Source: Bryobacterales bacterium (GTDB lineage Bacteria; Acidobacteriota; Terriglobia; Bryobacterales; Bryobacteraceae). From it: a stretch of DNA of 45,812 nt. Both the position numbers and the translations under genes were made by a program. Within the stretch, counting starts at the first letter, position 1, and every line of letters begins with the position of its first letter. Location: contig PMTT01000949.1 of assembly GCA_003167275.1 (NCBI GenBank), positions 1-45,812 of the forward strand, in the 5' to 3' direction. Below, piece by piece: positions 26,305 to 35,363 of the stretch. The notes under the pieces are model-generated. The model searched no databases. It saw nothing but the letters and a program-made list of their open reading frames with translations, and had not been told where the DNA came from.

Positions 26305-26616
26305 TGTTTCAGGACGCCTCCAGGCTTTAACAACTTTACAGCACTTTCAGTTCTGCCGGCGAACATGCTCAGCACGCCGTCGCGCATCGGAGGCTGTAGC
26401 GCACGTTCTGCGTGCACCCGCGCCCGAATTGGGACGTATCGCACACGTCTGTCCAGGGACCGGGTTTGAGGGCGGCATGAAGCGATTCTAACCGGCGGTC
26501 GAAGCGCCATGTGTCGAAGCGCCATATTGCAGAAGGCGGCGCATTGGCTTACGATATCGGTTCGCCGCCTGCGATTGCGCGGACGAGCGATTCGAATTGC
26601 GGAGGTTTCGTCTGTC
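26305..26616. other. Divergent intergenic region with a 15-bp direct repeat
   Basis: About 310 bases between divergent esterase and GH5-like genes, so it must hold both promoters. A tandem pair GTCGAAGCGCCAT(G/A)T occurs at 26498-26512 and 26513-26527, a possible operator or simple duplication. No clear -35/-10 pair could be assigned. Open frames running into it from the GH5-like gene lack family sequence. Confidence 0.35.
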
Positions 26617-27861
26617 ATGTCTTCTAAGAGACTCCATGCCGCCACGCTGATCGCGCTGTTGCTTCTTGCGGGTGTTCCTGCTTCCGCGCAGCGCCGTGTC
26701 CCCAAGAACCTGTCGGGCGTCCGAGGGTTTAACTATATGGCCGCGGGAGGCAGCGGACACCTGGAGCACTGGCAGAAGTACAGCGCGGCCGAGACCGAGC
26801 GCGACCTGGATTGGGCCCAGCGCCTCCAGTTGAACCAGATGCGCGTGCTCATTCCTTACCAGGCGTGGGCCCAGGATAAGGCGGCGCTCAAGAAGAACCT
26901 GCAGCACCTGGTGCGCGCAGCCAACCAGCGCGGAATCGGCGTGATGCCGACGCTCATGTACGCGCGCGGCCAGGCAGCCGACAAGAGCCTCTGGCCGGAG
27001 ACCCGGGCATTCGCCGCCGACTTGATTTCAGCCGTGGGCAAGGAGCCTGGGCTGACGTTCTGGGACGCTTCGAACGAACCCGACTGCTGCGCGCTGCCCC
27101 CAAGCCCCGCCAATCGCCAGCGGATGGAGCACGCGCTTTACATGGTCAAGGCTTTGCAGGAACTGGACCCGGTCACTCCCGTCACCATCGGCGCCACCTT
27201 CGCCGACAACCTGCCCGAATACGGCGACACCGAGGACGTGCTGTCCTTCCACAACTACCTGCCCACTCGCGGAGCCATCGCCGCCGACATCGCCAAGGCC
27301 AAAGCTTATGCGGCGAAGGTCAACAAACCGCTGATCAACACCGAGATCGGCTGTATCGCGCGCGCCAATCCTTATGACGTGGCGCTCGAAGAGCACATGA
27401 AGGCCGGCGTGGGCTGGTACATCTGGGAGTTGATGATCACGCATTCGTGGGGCACCATCCACGGCGTGTTTCACCCGGACGGCGCCATACGCGATCCAAC
27501 GATAGTGGCCGCGCTTCTCGGCATGTTCCGGGACCGGCACGAGGACGTGATGCCCTCGGTTCCGGACCGCGAGGGGTTCGTGACGCGCGCCGTCGCCAAC
27601 AACAAGAAGTGGCTGGCGGACGCCGGCGCAACATGGGAAAGAGGGCTTGACCTGGCCGAGATTTCGGCGAACCTCTTGGAAGCAGGCCAGCTCATCGCGA
27701 TGTACGATCCGCCCACTCGAACGGTGGATTTGTTGCGAAAGGGTGCGCCGAACATGCCTGCTTTGCGTGGGGCCATTGAGAAGTACACCGCCATCCTCGA
27801 ACCATTCCAGTTGCCGTCAAACGACCCGACGCGCGGCCGCCCGCCGGCAAATTCTCATTGA
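26617..27861 (+). CDS. Exported GH5-like (clan GH-A) glycosidase
   Basis: A 414-residue protein. The ATG at 26617 is chosen because it opens the signal peptide (MSSKRLHAATLIALLLLAG, cleavage after ASAQ), with GGAGG about 13 bases before it. The TIM barrel shows clan GH-A hallmarks: VRGFNYMAAGG at the first strand, LQLNQMRVLIPYQAW, RGIGVMPTLM, the acid/base E154 in WDASNEPDCC, VLSFHNYLP and the nucleophile E243 in INTEIGCIA, then GVGWYIWELM. These fit a retaining endo- or exo-beta-glycanase such as a cellulase, mannanase or related enzyme. The C-terminal 90 residues are less conserved. As the only plausible endo-acting enzyme in the window it would cut the backbone of the polymer that the exo-enzymes trim. 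It ends about 300 bases from the convergent GH29 gene. Confidence 0.8.
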   Translation: MSSKRLHAATLIALLLLAGVPASAQRRVPKNLSGVRGFNYMAAGGSGHLEHWQKYSAAETERDLDWAQRLQLNQMRVLIPYQAWAQDKAALKKNLQHLVRAANQRGIGVMPTLMYARGQAADKSLWPETRAFAADLISAVGKEPGLTFWDASNEPDCCALPPSPANRQRMEHALYMVKALQELDPVTPVTIGATFADNLPEYGDTEDVLSFHNYLPTRGAIAADIAKAKAYAAKVNKPLINTEIGCIARANPYDVALEEHMKAGVGWYIWELMITHSWGTIHGVFHPDGAIRDPTIVAALLGMFRDRHEDVMPSVPDREGFVTRAVANNKKWLADAGATWERGLDLAEISANLLEAGQLIAMYDPPTRTVDLLRKGAPNMPALRGAIEKYTAILEPFQLPSNDPTRGRPPANSH

Positions 27862-28159
27862 TCGGACGCCGGGGGGCAGCCGCTGGCGCCACGCAACATG
27901 CTGTACCCTGCCGCGCTTCGCGTTTTCCGACTCAATATGACAGTTCAAACCTAATATTCGATCGTTGCTGGCTCGATTCAGGAGCTTCACGGTTTGCAAC
28001 TCTCGGGGCTTGCGATGGTAATCGGTGTTCCCGCAGAGGGCGGAGTCGCCCATTCTGCTTCCAGGCAGCGTGCGGATTTCTGCTGGCTTACGCGCGCCTG
28101 CTTCAAGCGAGCGACGGCCAAGATGGGCAGCCCCGCCTTGCCTTGAGGGGCGAAGGGTC
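27862..28159. other. Convergent intergenic region, no gene seen
   Basis: About 300 bases between the 3' ends of the GH5-like and GH29 genes. Open frames here are short continuations without family sequence. No hairpin followed by a T-run was found. Confidence 0.4.
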
Positions 28160-29797
28160 TTAAGCCAACGGGTTGATCTTAAATACATACGCGAAATCGC
28201 ACGGCGGCTTCTCCGGCAAGGTGATTGCGACGCCGTCCGCGATACGCGACCACACGAGGTTGGACTCCGAACCCAGCAATCCTACTCTGGCAATCTCGCC
28301 GCCGTGATGAGGCGAGCCCGTGGCAAGCGACTTAATGAGGAGCTTGCCGTCTGCAGGCCAAGCCAATGCAATGGCGTAGAGGGAGTCGCCCTTGGTGGTA
28401 AATCGCATATCGCCCGGAGCGAATTGCGGGAGCCGGCCATACGGCGTGGCGCCGGAACTCTGGGTCGGTCCCTCGCCGGCAATCTTCCAGGGCCGGGTAG
28501 AGTAGATCGCCTCGCTATTGATGGCCATCCAGGCGCCGAACTTGTCCAGGAAAGCGAATTCATCGTCGTCCGGCCTGCCATGGCCGGGCAGAGGAATGTT
28601 CAGCAACAGATTGCCGTTCTTACTGACGACATTTACGAGTAGCTGGACCATGGCCTGGGGCGTTCGATACCTATGATTTTCCAGGAGCGAGCGATTGTAA
28701 TGCCAGCTTCCGATGCAGGCGTCAGTTTGCCATGGATCCGGTTGGATCGCGTCCGCCTGGCTCATTTCAAAGTCGCGAACCAGCGTGTTCAGAACCGCGG
28801 CGGGAACATTCTTAATATTGAACACCGCGTCCAACTTACCAGAGTTCCGCCGGACATTAGCGTTGTAGTAATACACCATGATATGCGGTGTGAGTTCCGG
28901 CATGCCGAGCCAGACGCCCCCGCCTCCCCGGTCGAAGTCCCAATCGGAGTTGTCGTCAAAATAGAGGAGGTCCGGGTTGTACAGATCGATCACGTCCTGA
29001 ACCCGTAACATGAAACTCTCGACGAACTCCGGACAGGGATCGCTCTTGTCGTGCGGGCGCCCATTCAGATCCTGAGGATCCATGCCGTTCCACCACTTGC
29101 CCTTGCCATCGGCTTTCGTCAGAACGCCATCGTAGGGCACGTCCTTCAGCGGACCGGTCTTGTCGCTGCCGTAGCGGACCGGCATAAATTCCCGCCAGGT
29201 CCGTCCTGGCGTGCCGTGATAGGTGATCCCGAACCTGAGCTCGTGCGCGCGCGCGATCTTTGCCCAGGTTCCCACAATGTCCTTCTTCGGTCCGACGTTT
29301 ACGCAGTTCCAGGGCTGATGCTTCGAGTTCCAGCAGTCGAAGTTGTCATGGTGATTCCCGAGTGCCACGAAATATTTGGCGCCCGTCTTCGCGTAGAGCC
29401 GGATCAACTCTTCCGGATCCCAGTTCTCCGCACGCCAGATATGGCAGATGTCCTTATAGCCGAATTGCGACGGGTGCCCGTATGTCTTGACGTGGTAGTT
29501 GTATTGGGCGTTGCCCTGTACGTACATGCCGCGGGCGTACCAATCTCCCTGCTCGGGGACGCACTGCGGACTCCAATGAGCCCAGATCCCGAACTTGGCG
29601 TCGCGAAACCAATCGGGGTACCGGTAAGCCTTTAAGGATTCCCAATTGGGCCGGAACGGCCCCGGGATCGGGCCGCCCGCGAAATTGCTGTCTGCGTATG
29701 AATTCCGCTGCCCTGACGCGAGCTTCGCGGCCGCCAGCAAACCCGCGCCGCCAGCAATGAACTTCCTGCGGTCGAAGCCTTCAGCTTTACGATTCAT
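28160..29797 (-). CDS. Tat-exported GH29 alpha-L-fucosidase
   Basis: A 545-residue retaining alpha-L-fucosidase. The ATG at 29797 is preferred over upstream frame codons because AAAGGAG lies just before it and it opens a Tat-type leader (NRKAEGFDRRKFIAGGAGLL). The TIM barrel shows GH29 landmarks: WFRDAKFGIWAHWSPQCVP, GAKYFVALGNHHDNFDCWNS and the nucleophile D281 in NPDLLYFDDNSDW. The canonical motif is W/F-F-D-G; here a second Asp replaces the Gly. VSKNGNLLLNIPLPGHG and MAINSEAIYSTRPWKIAGEG follow, and a C-terminal beta-sandwich starts near 450. It is the last gene of the minus-strand run, 61 bases after the GH3 gene. Together with the GH95 genes it points to fucosylated glycans. A second GH29 lies at 39004-40545. 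Confidence 0.9.
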   Translation of the reverse strand: MNRKAEGFDRRKFIAGGAGLLAAAKLASGQRNSYADSNFAGGPIPGPFRPNWESLKAYRYPDWFRDAKFGIWAHWSPQCVPEQGDWYARGMYVQGNAQYNYHVKTYGHPSQFGYKDICHIWRAENWDPEELIRLYAKTGAKYFVALGNHHDNFDCWNSKHQPWNCVNVGPKKDIVGTWAKIARAHELRFGITYHGTPGRTWREFMPVRYGSDKTGPLKDVPYDGVLTKADGKGKWWNGMDPQDLNGRPHDKSDPCPEFVESFMLRVQDVIDLYNPDLLYFDDNSDWDFDRGGGGVWLGMPELTPHIMVYYYNANVRRNSGKLDAVFNIKNVPAAVLNTLVRDFEMSQADAIQPDPWQTDACIGSWHYNRSLLENHRYRTPQAMVQLLVNVVSKNGNLLLNIPLPGHGRPDDDEFAFLDKFGAWMAINSEAIYSTRPWKIAGEGPTQSSGATPYGRLPQFAPGDMRFTTKGDSLYAIALAWPADGKLLIKSLATGSPHHGGEIARVGLLGSESNLVWSRIADGVAITLPEKPPCDFAYVFKINPLA

Positions 29798-29858
29798 CGG
29801 ACTACTCCTTTGCCTCGCGGCCGACATGCCGCCCTGACATCCACTCTCTCCGCCGCAC

Positions 29859-32453
29859 TTACAACTCGCCTGTTAAGTGCGGTATGTTTGGCAGCGGCTG
29901 ACCGCCGCCAAGGCCGATTTTCACCTTCTCCTTCGGAAGGTCGTCGGAAGCCACCGTGAAAGTCACCTGCCGGCTCTCGCCCGCGCGGAGATGGATGCGT
30001 TGGAAGCCGCGGAGATTGCGGATCGGAGCTTCTTCTCCGGGGCCGCCCTCGATGTACAGCTGCACTACTTCATCGCCATCCACCTTCGAAGTGTTCTTGA
30101 CCGTCGCGCGAATCTCAGCGCCCTTCGCCGTGCGCTTCGCGCTCAGACCCGAATACTCGAACGTCGCGTAGCTCAATCCGAAGCCGAACGGATAGAGGGG
30201 CTCGTCTTTGAAATAGCGGTAGGTGTGGCCCTTCATGTTGTAGTCGGTGAACTCGGGAAGCTGGCTGGTGCTCTTGTAGAAAGTTACGGGGAGACGGCCC
30301 GCCGGGTTGTTCGTACCCGCCAGCGTCTCCGCGATGGCTGTGCCGGCTTCTTCTCCGCCGTACCAGGCGGAGAGAATCGCGGCCGCATGCTCCGCGGCGT
30401 AGTTTACGGCCAAGGCGCTGCCACTGGTCAAGACAACTACCACGGGCTTGCCGGTGGCGACCATCGCCTTCACGAGGTTCTCCTCCGTCTCGGGCAGCTC
30501 AATGGCCGAGCGGTCGTGGCCCTCGCCTTCCTGCGACCCGTTCAGCCCAACGCAGACGATCGCCACATCCGAATCCCTCGCGATCTTCTCGGCCTCGGCT
30601 ATCAAAACCGGGGCGGGCGGAATCCAGTTGAGTTCGGCGGAGCCTTCGGGGCCGGTCTGCTGAAACTCCACCCGCAAGGCGTACTTATGGCTGCCCTCCA
30701 ACTGCATGGGCGCAGGCGTACCGCGGCCCCCTCGCCCCTGGCCTTGCCCCGGCCCGAGGCCGGCCGGTCTGGCGCCGGCGGGTCCGCTGGGGTTCACTTC
30801 CTTGTCATCGAGGAACAGCTTGATCTTCCCATTGCGGTTCCACTGTCCGGTGCGCGCGGAGACAACGTAGTCGCCGGTCACCGGCGGCATGAGCGTGCCG
30901 ATCCAGCGGATCGAATACTTGTCGCCATTGATGGCCGCCATCACGGCGGGCTCTTCCATGAAGGAATCGAAATACACACGCGGCTCAGTCCGGCGCAGCG
31001 TCGGCTGGCCCTGGAAATCGGGATTGTCCCAGTACTCGACCAGCATTCCCGGCTCTTTGCCATCCGGTGTAGTCAACACATTCGAAGCTACCAGCGCCGG
31101 CGTGCTGGACGTGTAGTTCGCGCCCAGCGCGTATTGCACGTTGGCTTTGGCAAACTGTTTCGTGATCCCTTCGAGCGGCGTGACCTGCTTGGAGGAGATG
31201 CCATTGTAGTTGCCCAGCAGGCCGACCGGATCGTCGGCGGATGGGCCAATCACCGCAATCCTGCCCACGGTCGATTTGAGCGGAAGGATCCGGCCCTCGT
31301 TCTTCAGCAGAACAATGGCCTCCCGCTCCGCATCGCGTGCGAGTTGCCGATGCGCCGCGGAATCGTTCTCGGAATACGGGATCTTCGTGTACGGCACGCG
31401 CTCGGGAGGGTCGAACAGGCCCAAGCGGATGCGCGCCACGAACAGCCGTTCGGCGGAACGGTTAATTTCAGCTTCCGTGATGGTGCCGGCCTTCACCTCA
31501 TCGAGCAAGCTGCGGTATTCGCTGCCGCACGTCAGGTCCGTTCCCGCCTTCACCGCAGCTACCGAAGCCGCGCCCTGCGTCGCGACGTATTTGTGGCTGC
31601 GGACGATGTCGCCGACCGCGCCGCAATCGCTCACTACGTAACCCTGGAACCCCCACTGTTCCCGCAAGCGCTTCTGAAGGAGATCCGTGCTGGCGCAGCC
31701 GGGCACTCCGTCCACCGAGTTGTAGACGCACATAACGGAATCGGCCTTGCCTTCCATCACCGTGGCCTTGAACGCGAACAAATACGTATTCACCAGGTCG
31801 TACTCGCTCACCTTGGCATCGAAGGTGTGGCGCAACGGCTCCGGGCCGCTGTGCACGGCATAGTGCTTAGGAGTGGCGATGGTTTTGAAGTACCGCGGAT
31901 CGTCACCTTGCATGCCCTTGACGAATGCGACGCCCATGCGGCTGGTCAGAAATGGATCTTCGCCGTAGGTCTCCTGCCCGCGGCCCCAACGCGGGTCGCG
32001 GAAGATGTTGACGTTCGGCGACCAGTAATCCAGGTAAGCGATGCGGCCCGGTGCGGCGCCCGGGCCCACCTCGGTGATGGGCGGCCGGCGCATAGCCTCA
32101 TGGAACTTGGCGCGCGCTTCGGTGGAGATGACGTCGGCTATCTTGTGCACCAACTCGGGATCGAAGCTCGCGCCCAGACCGATCGGCTCGGGGAACACGG
32201 TGGCGCGATGCTGGGCCACTCCGTGCAGGGCCTCGTTCCACCAGTTGTAGACCGGCACGCCGAGACGCGGAATGGCGGGAGCGCTGTTCTGCATCTGCAG
32301 CACCTTCTCCTCCAGCGTCATGCGCGAAACGAGATCCGCCGCCCGCTTTTCGGGCGACAGAGTGGGATCGAGGTACGGGGCGTTGGCAGGCTGTTGACCG
32401 AACGACGCGGCGGACAGCGCCAGGAAAGCAATTGCGGATAAAGTGGATCTCAA
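29859..32453 (-). CDS. Exported GH3 beta-glycosidase with PA14 insertion
   Basis: An 864-residue retaining beta-glycosidase (beta-glucosidase or beta-xylosidase type). I chose the TTG at 32453: it follows ACAGGAG by about nine bases and opens a signal peptide (RSTLSAIAFLALSAASFGQ). The ATG at 32507 would add 18 residues with no ribosome site. The N-domain contains DYWSPNVNIFRDPRWGRGQE, TPKHYAVHSGPEP and the nucleophile D276 in GYVVSDCGAVGD. The second domain is interrupted by a PA14 module (MLVEYWDNPDFQGQP to GQWNRNGKIKLFLDDKEV). Residues around GSQEGEGHDRSAIELPE carry the usual acid/base segment, and an Fn3-like domain closes the protein. It lies 135 bases after a GH95 gene and 61 bases before GH29 in the same orientation. 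Confidence 0.92.
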   Translation of the reverse strand: MRSTLSAIAFLALSAASFGQQPANAPYLDPTLSPEKRAADLVSRMTLEEKVLQMQNSAPAIPRLGVPVYNWWNEALHGVAQHRATVFPEPIGLGASFDPELVHKIADVISTEARAKFHEAMRRPPITEVGPGAAPGRIAYLDYWSPNVNIFRDPRWGRGQETYGEDPFLTSRMGVAFVKGMQGDDPRYFKTIATPKHYAVHSGPEPLRHTFDAKVSEYDLVNTYLFAFKATVMEGKADSVMCVYNSVDGVPGCASTDLLQKRLREQWGFQGYVVSDCGAVGDIVRSHKYVATQGAASVAAVKAGTDLTCGSEYRSLLDEVKAGTITEAEINRSAERLFVARIRLGLFDPPERVPYTKIPYSENDSAAHRQLARDAEREAIVLLKNEGRILPLKSTVGRIAVIGPSADDPVGLLGNYNGISSKQVTPLEGITKQFAKANVQYALGANYTSSTPALVASNVLTTPDGKEPGMLVEYWDNPDFQGQPTLRRTEPRVYFDSFMEEPAVMAAINGDKYSIRWIGTLMPPVTGDYVVSARTGQWNRNGKIKLFLDDKEVNPSGPAGARPAGLGPGQGQGRGGRGTPAPMQLEGSHKYALRVEFQQTGPEGSAELNWIPPAPVLIAEAEKIARDSDVAIVCVGLNGSQEGEGHDRSAIELPETEENLVKAMVATGKPVVVVLTSGSALAVNYAAEHAAAILSAWYGGEEAGTAIAETLAGTNNPAGRLPVTFYKSTSQLPEFTDYNMKGHTYRYFKDEPLYPFGFGLSYATFEYSGLSAKRTAKGAEIRATVKNTSKVDGDEVVQLYIEGGPGEEAPIRNLRGFQRIHLRAGESRQVTFTVASDDLPKEKVKIGLGGGQPLPNIPHLTGEL

Positions 32454-32588
32454 CTTCCAATCTCCTGTCAGTATTCGGGGCTCCCTACTTCCTCGCCGAA
32501 CCCTCATGGTAAATGAATTGGCCGATGGGGCCGGCGGACTCGAATCGCGCGGTCCGCTGCAGATGAACAACCGGCCCCACGGCAAACG

Positions 32589-35333
32589 TCAAGCGTGGGC
32601 CGCCTGCTTGACCCAATCGAGCGGATTGCGGCGGCCCAGTATCAGGCGGAACGTGACCGGTCTGTTCTCTGGCAGATGAAGATCGACATCGGCCCTGCCC
32701 GTCTGGAGCGGCGCCGCCAGGACGCCCGCCGGACCGGTAATCGCCTCGATCCCGTGCCGCGCGATCAGGGTAATGTCCTGCTTTCTCGCGGAGGTGACCG
32801 TCAGGTCCACGGTTCGCGCTTCCATGTCCCAGGCCAGTTTGTCGAGCTTCGCAAACGTGCGCAGCCGGATCCCCTGGATTGAGCCTTTCACCAGCGAAGG
32901 TGGAAGGGCGGGAAGGACTTCAATCACGCCCGGGCGCGAGTAAGCCAACATTTCCATGACGATCGCGGGGATGCCGCCGTGCGCATCCGGGACAGGCACG
33001 GCATAGGGCTCGCGCGCACAGCGGAGCGAGGCGCTGATGTAGCCCTGCTCCAGCAATTGGCGCAGTTGGACGTCCACGATGACGTTGTCTTTGAGCCGCG
33101 CCCCAACCAGAGCGCGATGGCAGCGATCGTAGGCAGGCATGGTCTCGCCTGCGACCGCCGTCGCTAACGCATCGAACGTGCGCCTTCGAACGGCGATGTC
33201 GGCGGCTCGAGCCAGTTGCGGCGTGCGATCGGGATCGATATCGTCGCCGGGCCAGACTCCGTAGAGATGAGAGACATGCCGATGGATGTAACGCTCTTGC
33301 AGCGTGGGCCAAGCCCATTCCTTCAGAGTCCCGTCCGGTTCCAGCATGTAAGGCGGTATCTTGGCCAGCATCGCCTTCCATTTCGGAACGCTGTCGGCAT
33401 CGGCGCCCAGTATCTCCGCGGCCTGGATCAAATGGGTGAGCGCTTCCCGGCACACGGCAATATCCATGGTGGCGTTGATCAGAGTGGGCCCGGACGGGTC
33501 CGTGCTGGCAGGCATGTTTTCGGGCGAGATGGATGGCACGAAAATATAGTTCCCGTTCTTGTCGGTGACGCTGAGGAAATCTTCGTAGAACAGCGCCAGC
33601 TCCTTATACGCCGGCACCACGCGGTTGCGAAGGAATTCCGTGTCGCCGGTGACCAGATAGTGGTCCCAGAACTGGCGCAGACGCCAGCCTCCGGCGGAGA
33701 TCCAATAGGGCCAGATTCCGATGGGGGTGTTTCCGGTGTAATAGTGATTAACGCCGATGCCCTTGTCAGGAAACAGGGGATAAGAGGCGCCGCGCATGCC
33801 GAAGATGTTCTTCGCGTTGGCGCGGTGATCCGGGGCCAGGCTTTCCATCCAGTTGAACCAGGCCTCCATGCCTTCCCGCAAGTTGCCCTGCACGGCGCCC
33901 GCGGTCTGCAGGTCGATGGTCGAATTGACTTCGGCCGCGATGCTGGGATGCTTGCCGCTCGTGAGGATAAACCAGTGGCGTCCCATCTGGAAGGTCTCCT
34001 CCAGCAGCGCGGGCGAGTAGTCCGGCCTCGACCGCTGATCGGCCAGAAGCTCTTCCGTGGACATGCCGTATTGCGACGCGCCGCCGAAATCCACGGTGAC
34101 GCGGTTGAAGACCTCCGACTGAACTTTCTGTTGCCGGTCAAGCAAGCCCGGATAATCCACGGCGATCTGTTCGAGGGCCTGCCGTAAGGCATCCACCTTC
34201 TGCTCGCTGTAGTCCGCGAACCATTCGATGCGCGTCAGAAGCATCACCGACGATGCGCCCTCGACAACCAGCGTTTCGCTATCCACCCGGGCCGAGCCGC
34301 CGTTCGGCACCACGCGAACCACTCCGGCGTAGCCGCTGTTGTCCACGGAAGGATCCAGGCGGCACCTGAAAATCAACCGCTGTTCGTTCGAGTCCTGGCG
34401 GAACTCGCAGGCTTCGACGCCCTTCGGAGGCGTCGCTTTCGGCGGCGAGCCTGAGTTTCCCGGAGTGAACGCTGCCCGGTCGGGCGCGGTGGAGCCGATT
34501 CCCGCGTGGCTGCCCCAGTCCATTCCGGAACGTACGCTCCATTCGGCGGACTTCTGCAATGAGATTCGGACGTTCACCTTCTGGCCCGCGGGCGCCGTGA
34601 GCCACTGAACGATGACGTTGTCAGGCCGGGAAGCGAAGGTCCGGCGAAACCAGTCGCCGTGCTCATCGGTCCAGGCGACCTGTATCTCGCCGTTCTCGAA
34701 ATTAAGCGTCCGGATGTAGTCTTTCGCCGACGCTCGTTTGGGAGAATCGAGTTGCATCAGGAACGCGGGGACGGTCAGGTGCGGCTCTGTATCCTGCTTC
34801 ATCGGGCTGTTATTCATGTGCTGCAGGGCGAGCGCCACGGCGTCGCGGGTCTTCCCTTCCAGCGCCAATTGCCGCACCTGCGGGAAAATGTCCGCCACGT
34901 TCGGCGCCTCCAAGGGCCGCTTCCACGGCATGAGCAGGCTCTGGTGGCGGAAAAGAATCTGTTCCGTGAAGGGATCTCCCATCAGCTCGATGTTCATGGC
35001 TCCATTGCCGGAGGTGAGAGCGTCGCTGACCAGGGTGCCGGGCGCGGTGCTCGAAAAGCCCCGTTGCGGTACGATCTTCCGGCGGACACGTTCGGCCAGC
35101 GGCATCGGCGAGATGGCATACGAGGTCGCCGGCGCCGGTGGGTTCGGCAGGAACGGGTCCTTTCGCACGCGGCGAAGATACTTAGACGGGCGATTGTCCG
35201 CCGGCGGCGCGGTTCCCTGTTGGGCTGTTTGTTGCGGGGCGTCCTCAGCCGCGGCAAGCGCCGGCGATGCTTCGAGGGACCCCATCAGGCCGGCGGCGGC
35301 CCCGCTCGTCGTTAGAAAATCTCTGCGTTTCAC
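32589..35333 (-). CDS. Tat-exported GH95-like protein with altered Asn pair
   Basis: A 914-residue member of the GH95 (alpha-L-fucosidase/alpha-L-galactosidase) superfamily. A GTG start at 35333 follows AGGAGGG at ideal spacing and opens a Tat leader (KRRDFLTTSGAAAGLMG). The N-terminal beta-sandwich contains AMNIELMGDPFTEQILFRHQ; an (alpha/alpha)6 barrel follows. The expected acid is present as E605 in SISPENMP, and the Asp partner as D783 in PVPDAHGG. Where characterised enzymes have N-x-N (Asn421/Asn423 in the Bifidobacterium AfcA enzyme), this protein reads T472-I-D474 in NSTIDLQ. That should change how the water is activated, and perhaps the substrate. It lies 30 bases after a close paralogue and 135 bases before GH3. 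Fucosidase activity is likely only by family. Confidence 0.82.
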   Translation of the reverse strand: MKRRDFLTTSGAAAGLMGSLEASPALAAAEDAPQQTAQQGTAPPADNRPSKYLRRVRKDPFLPNPPAPATSYAISPMPLAERVRRKIVPQRGFSSTAPGTLVSDALTSGNGAMNIELMGDPFTEQILFRHQSLLMPWKRPLEAPNVADIFPQVRQLALEGKTRDAVALALQHMNNSPMKQDTEPHLTVPAFLMQLDSPKRASAKDYIRTLNFENGEIQVAWTDEHGDWFRRTFASRPDNVIVQWLTAPAGQKVNVRISLQKSAEWSVRSGMDWGSHAGIGSTAPDRAAFTPGNSGSPPKATPPKGVEACEFRQDSNEQRLIFRCRLDPSVDNSGYAGVVRVVPNGGSARVDSETLVVEGASSVMLLTRIEWFADYSEQKVDALRQALEQIAVDYPGLLDRQQKVQSEVFNRVTVDFGGASQYGMSTEELLADQRSRPDYSPALLEETFQMGRHWFILTSGKHPSIAAEVNSTIDLQTAGAVQGNLREGMEAWFNWMESLAPDHRANAKNIFGMRGASYPLFPDKGIGVNHYYTGNTPIGIWPYWISAGGWRLRQFWDHYLVTGDTEFLRNRVVPAYKELALFYEDFLSVTDKNGNYIFVPSISPENMPASTDPSGPTLINATMDIAVCREALTHLIQAAEILGADADSVPKWKAMLAKIPPYMLEPDGTLKEWAWPTLQERYIHRHVSHLYGVWPGDDIDPDRTPQLARAADIAVRRRTFDALATAVAGETMPAYDRCHRALVGARLKDNVIVDVQLRQLLEQGYISASLRCAREPYAVPVPDAHGGIPAIVMEMLAYSRPGVIEVLPALPPSLVKGSIQGIRLRTFAKLDKLAWDMEARTVDLTVTSARKQDITLIARHGIEAITGPAGVLAAPLQTGRADVDLHLPENRPVTFRLILGRRNPLDWVKQAAHA

Positions 35334-35363
35334 AATTGCCCTCCTGGAGTTCTACGCGAGCCG

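Noticed and set aside
29877-32441. An 854-codon open frame antisense to the GH3 gene
   Set aside because: It mirrors codon bias of the GH3 gene on the other strand, has no family sequence, and GH3 motifs are unambiguous in the minus frame.
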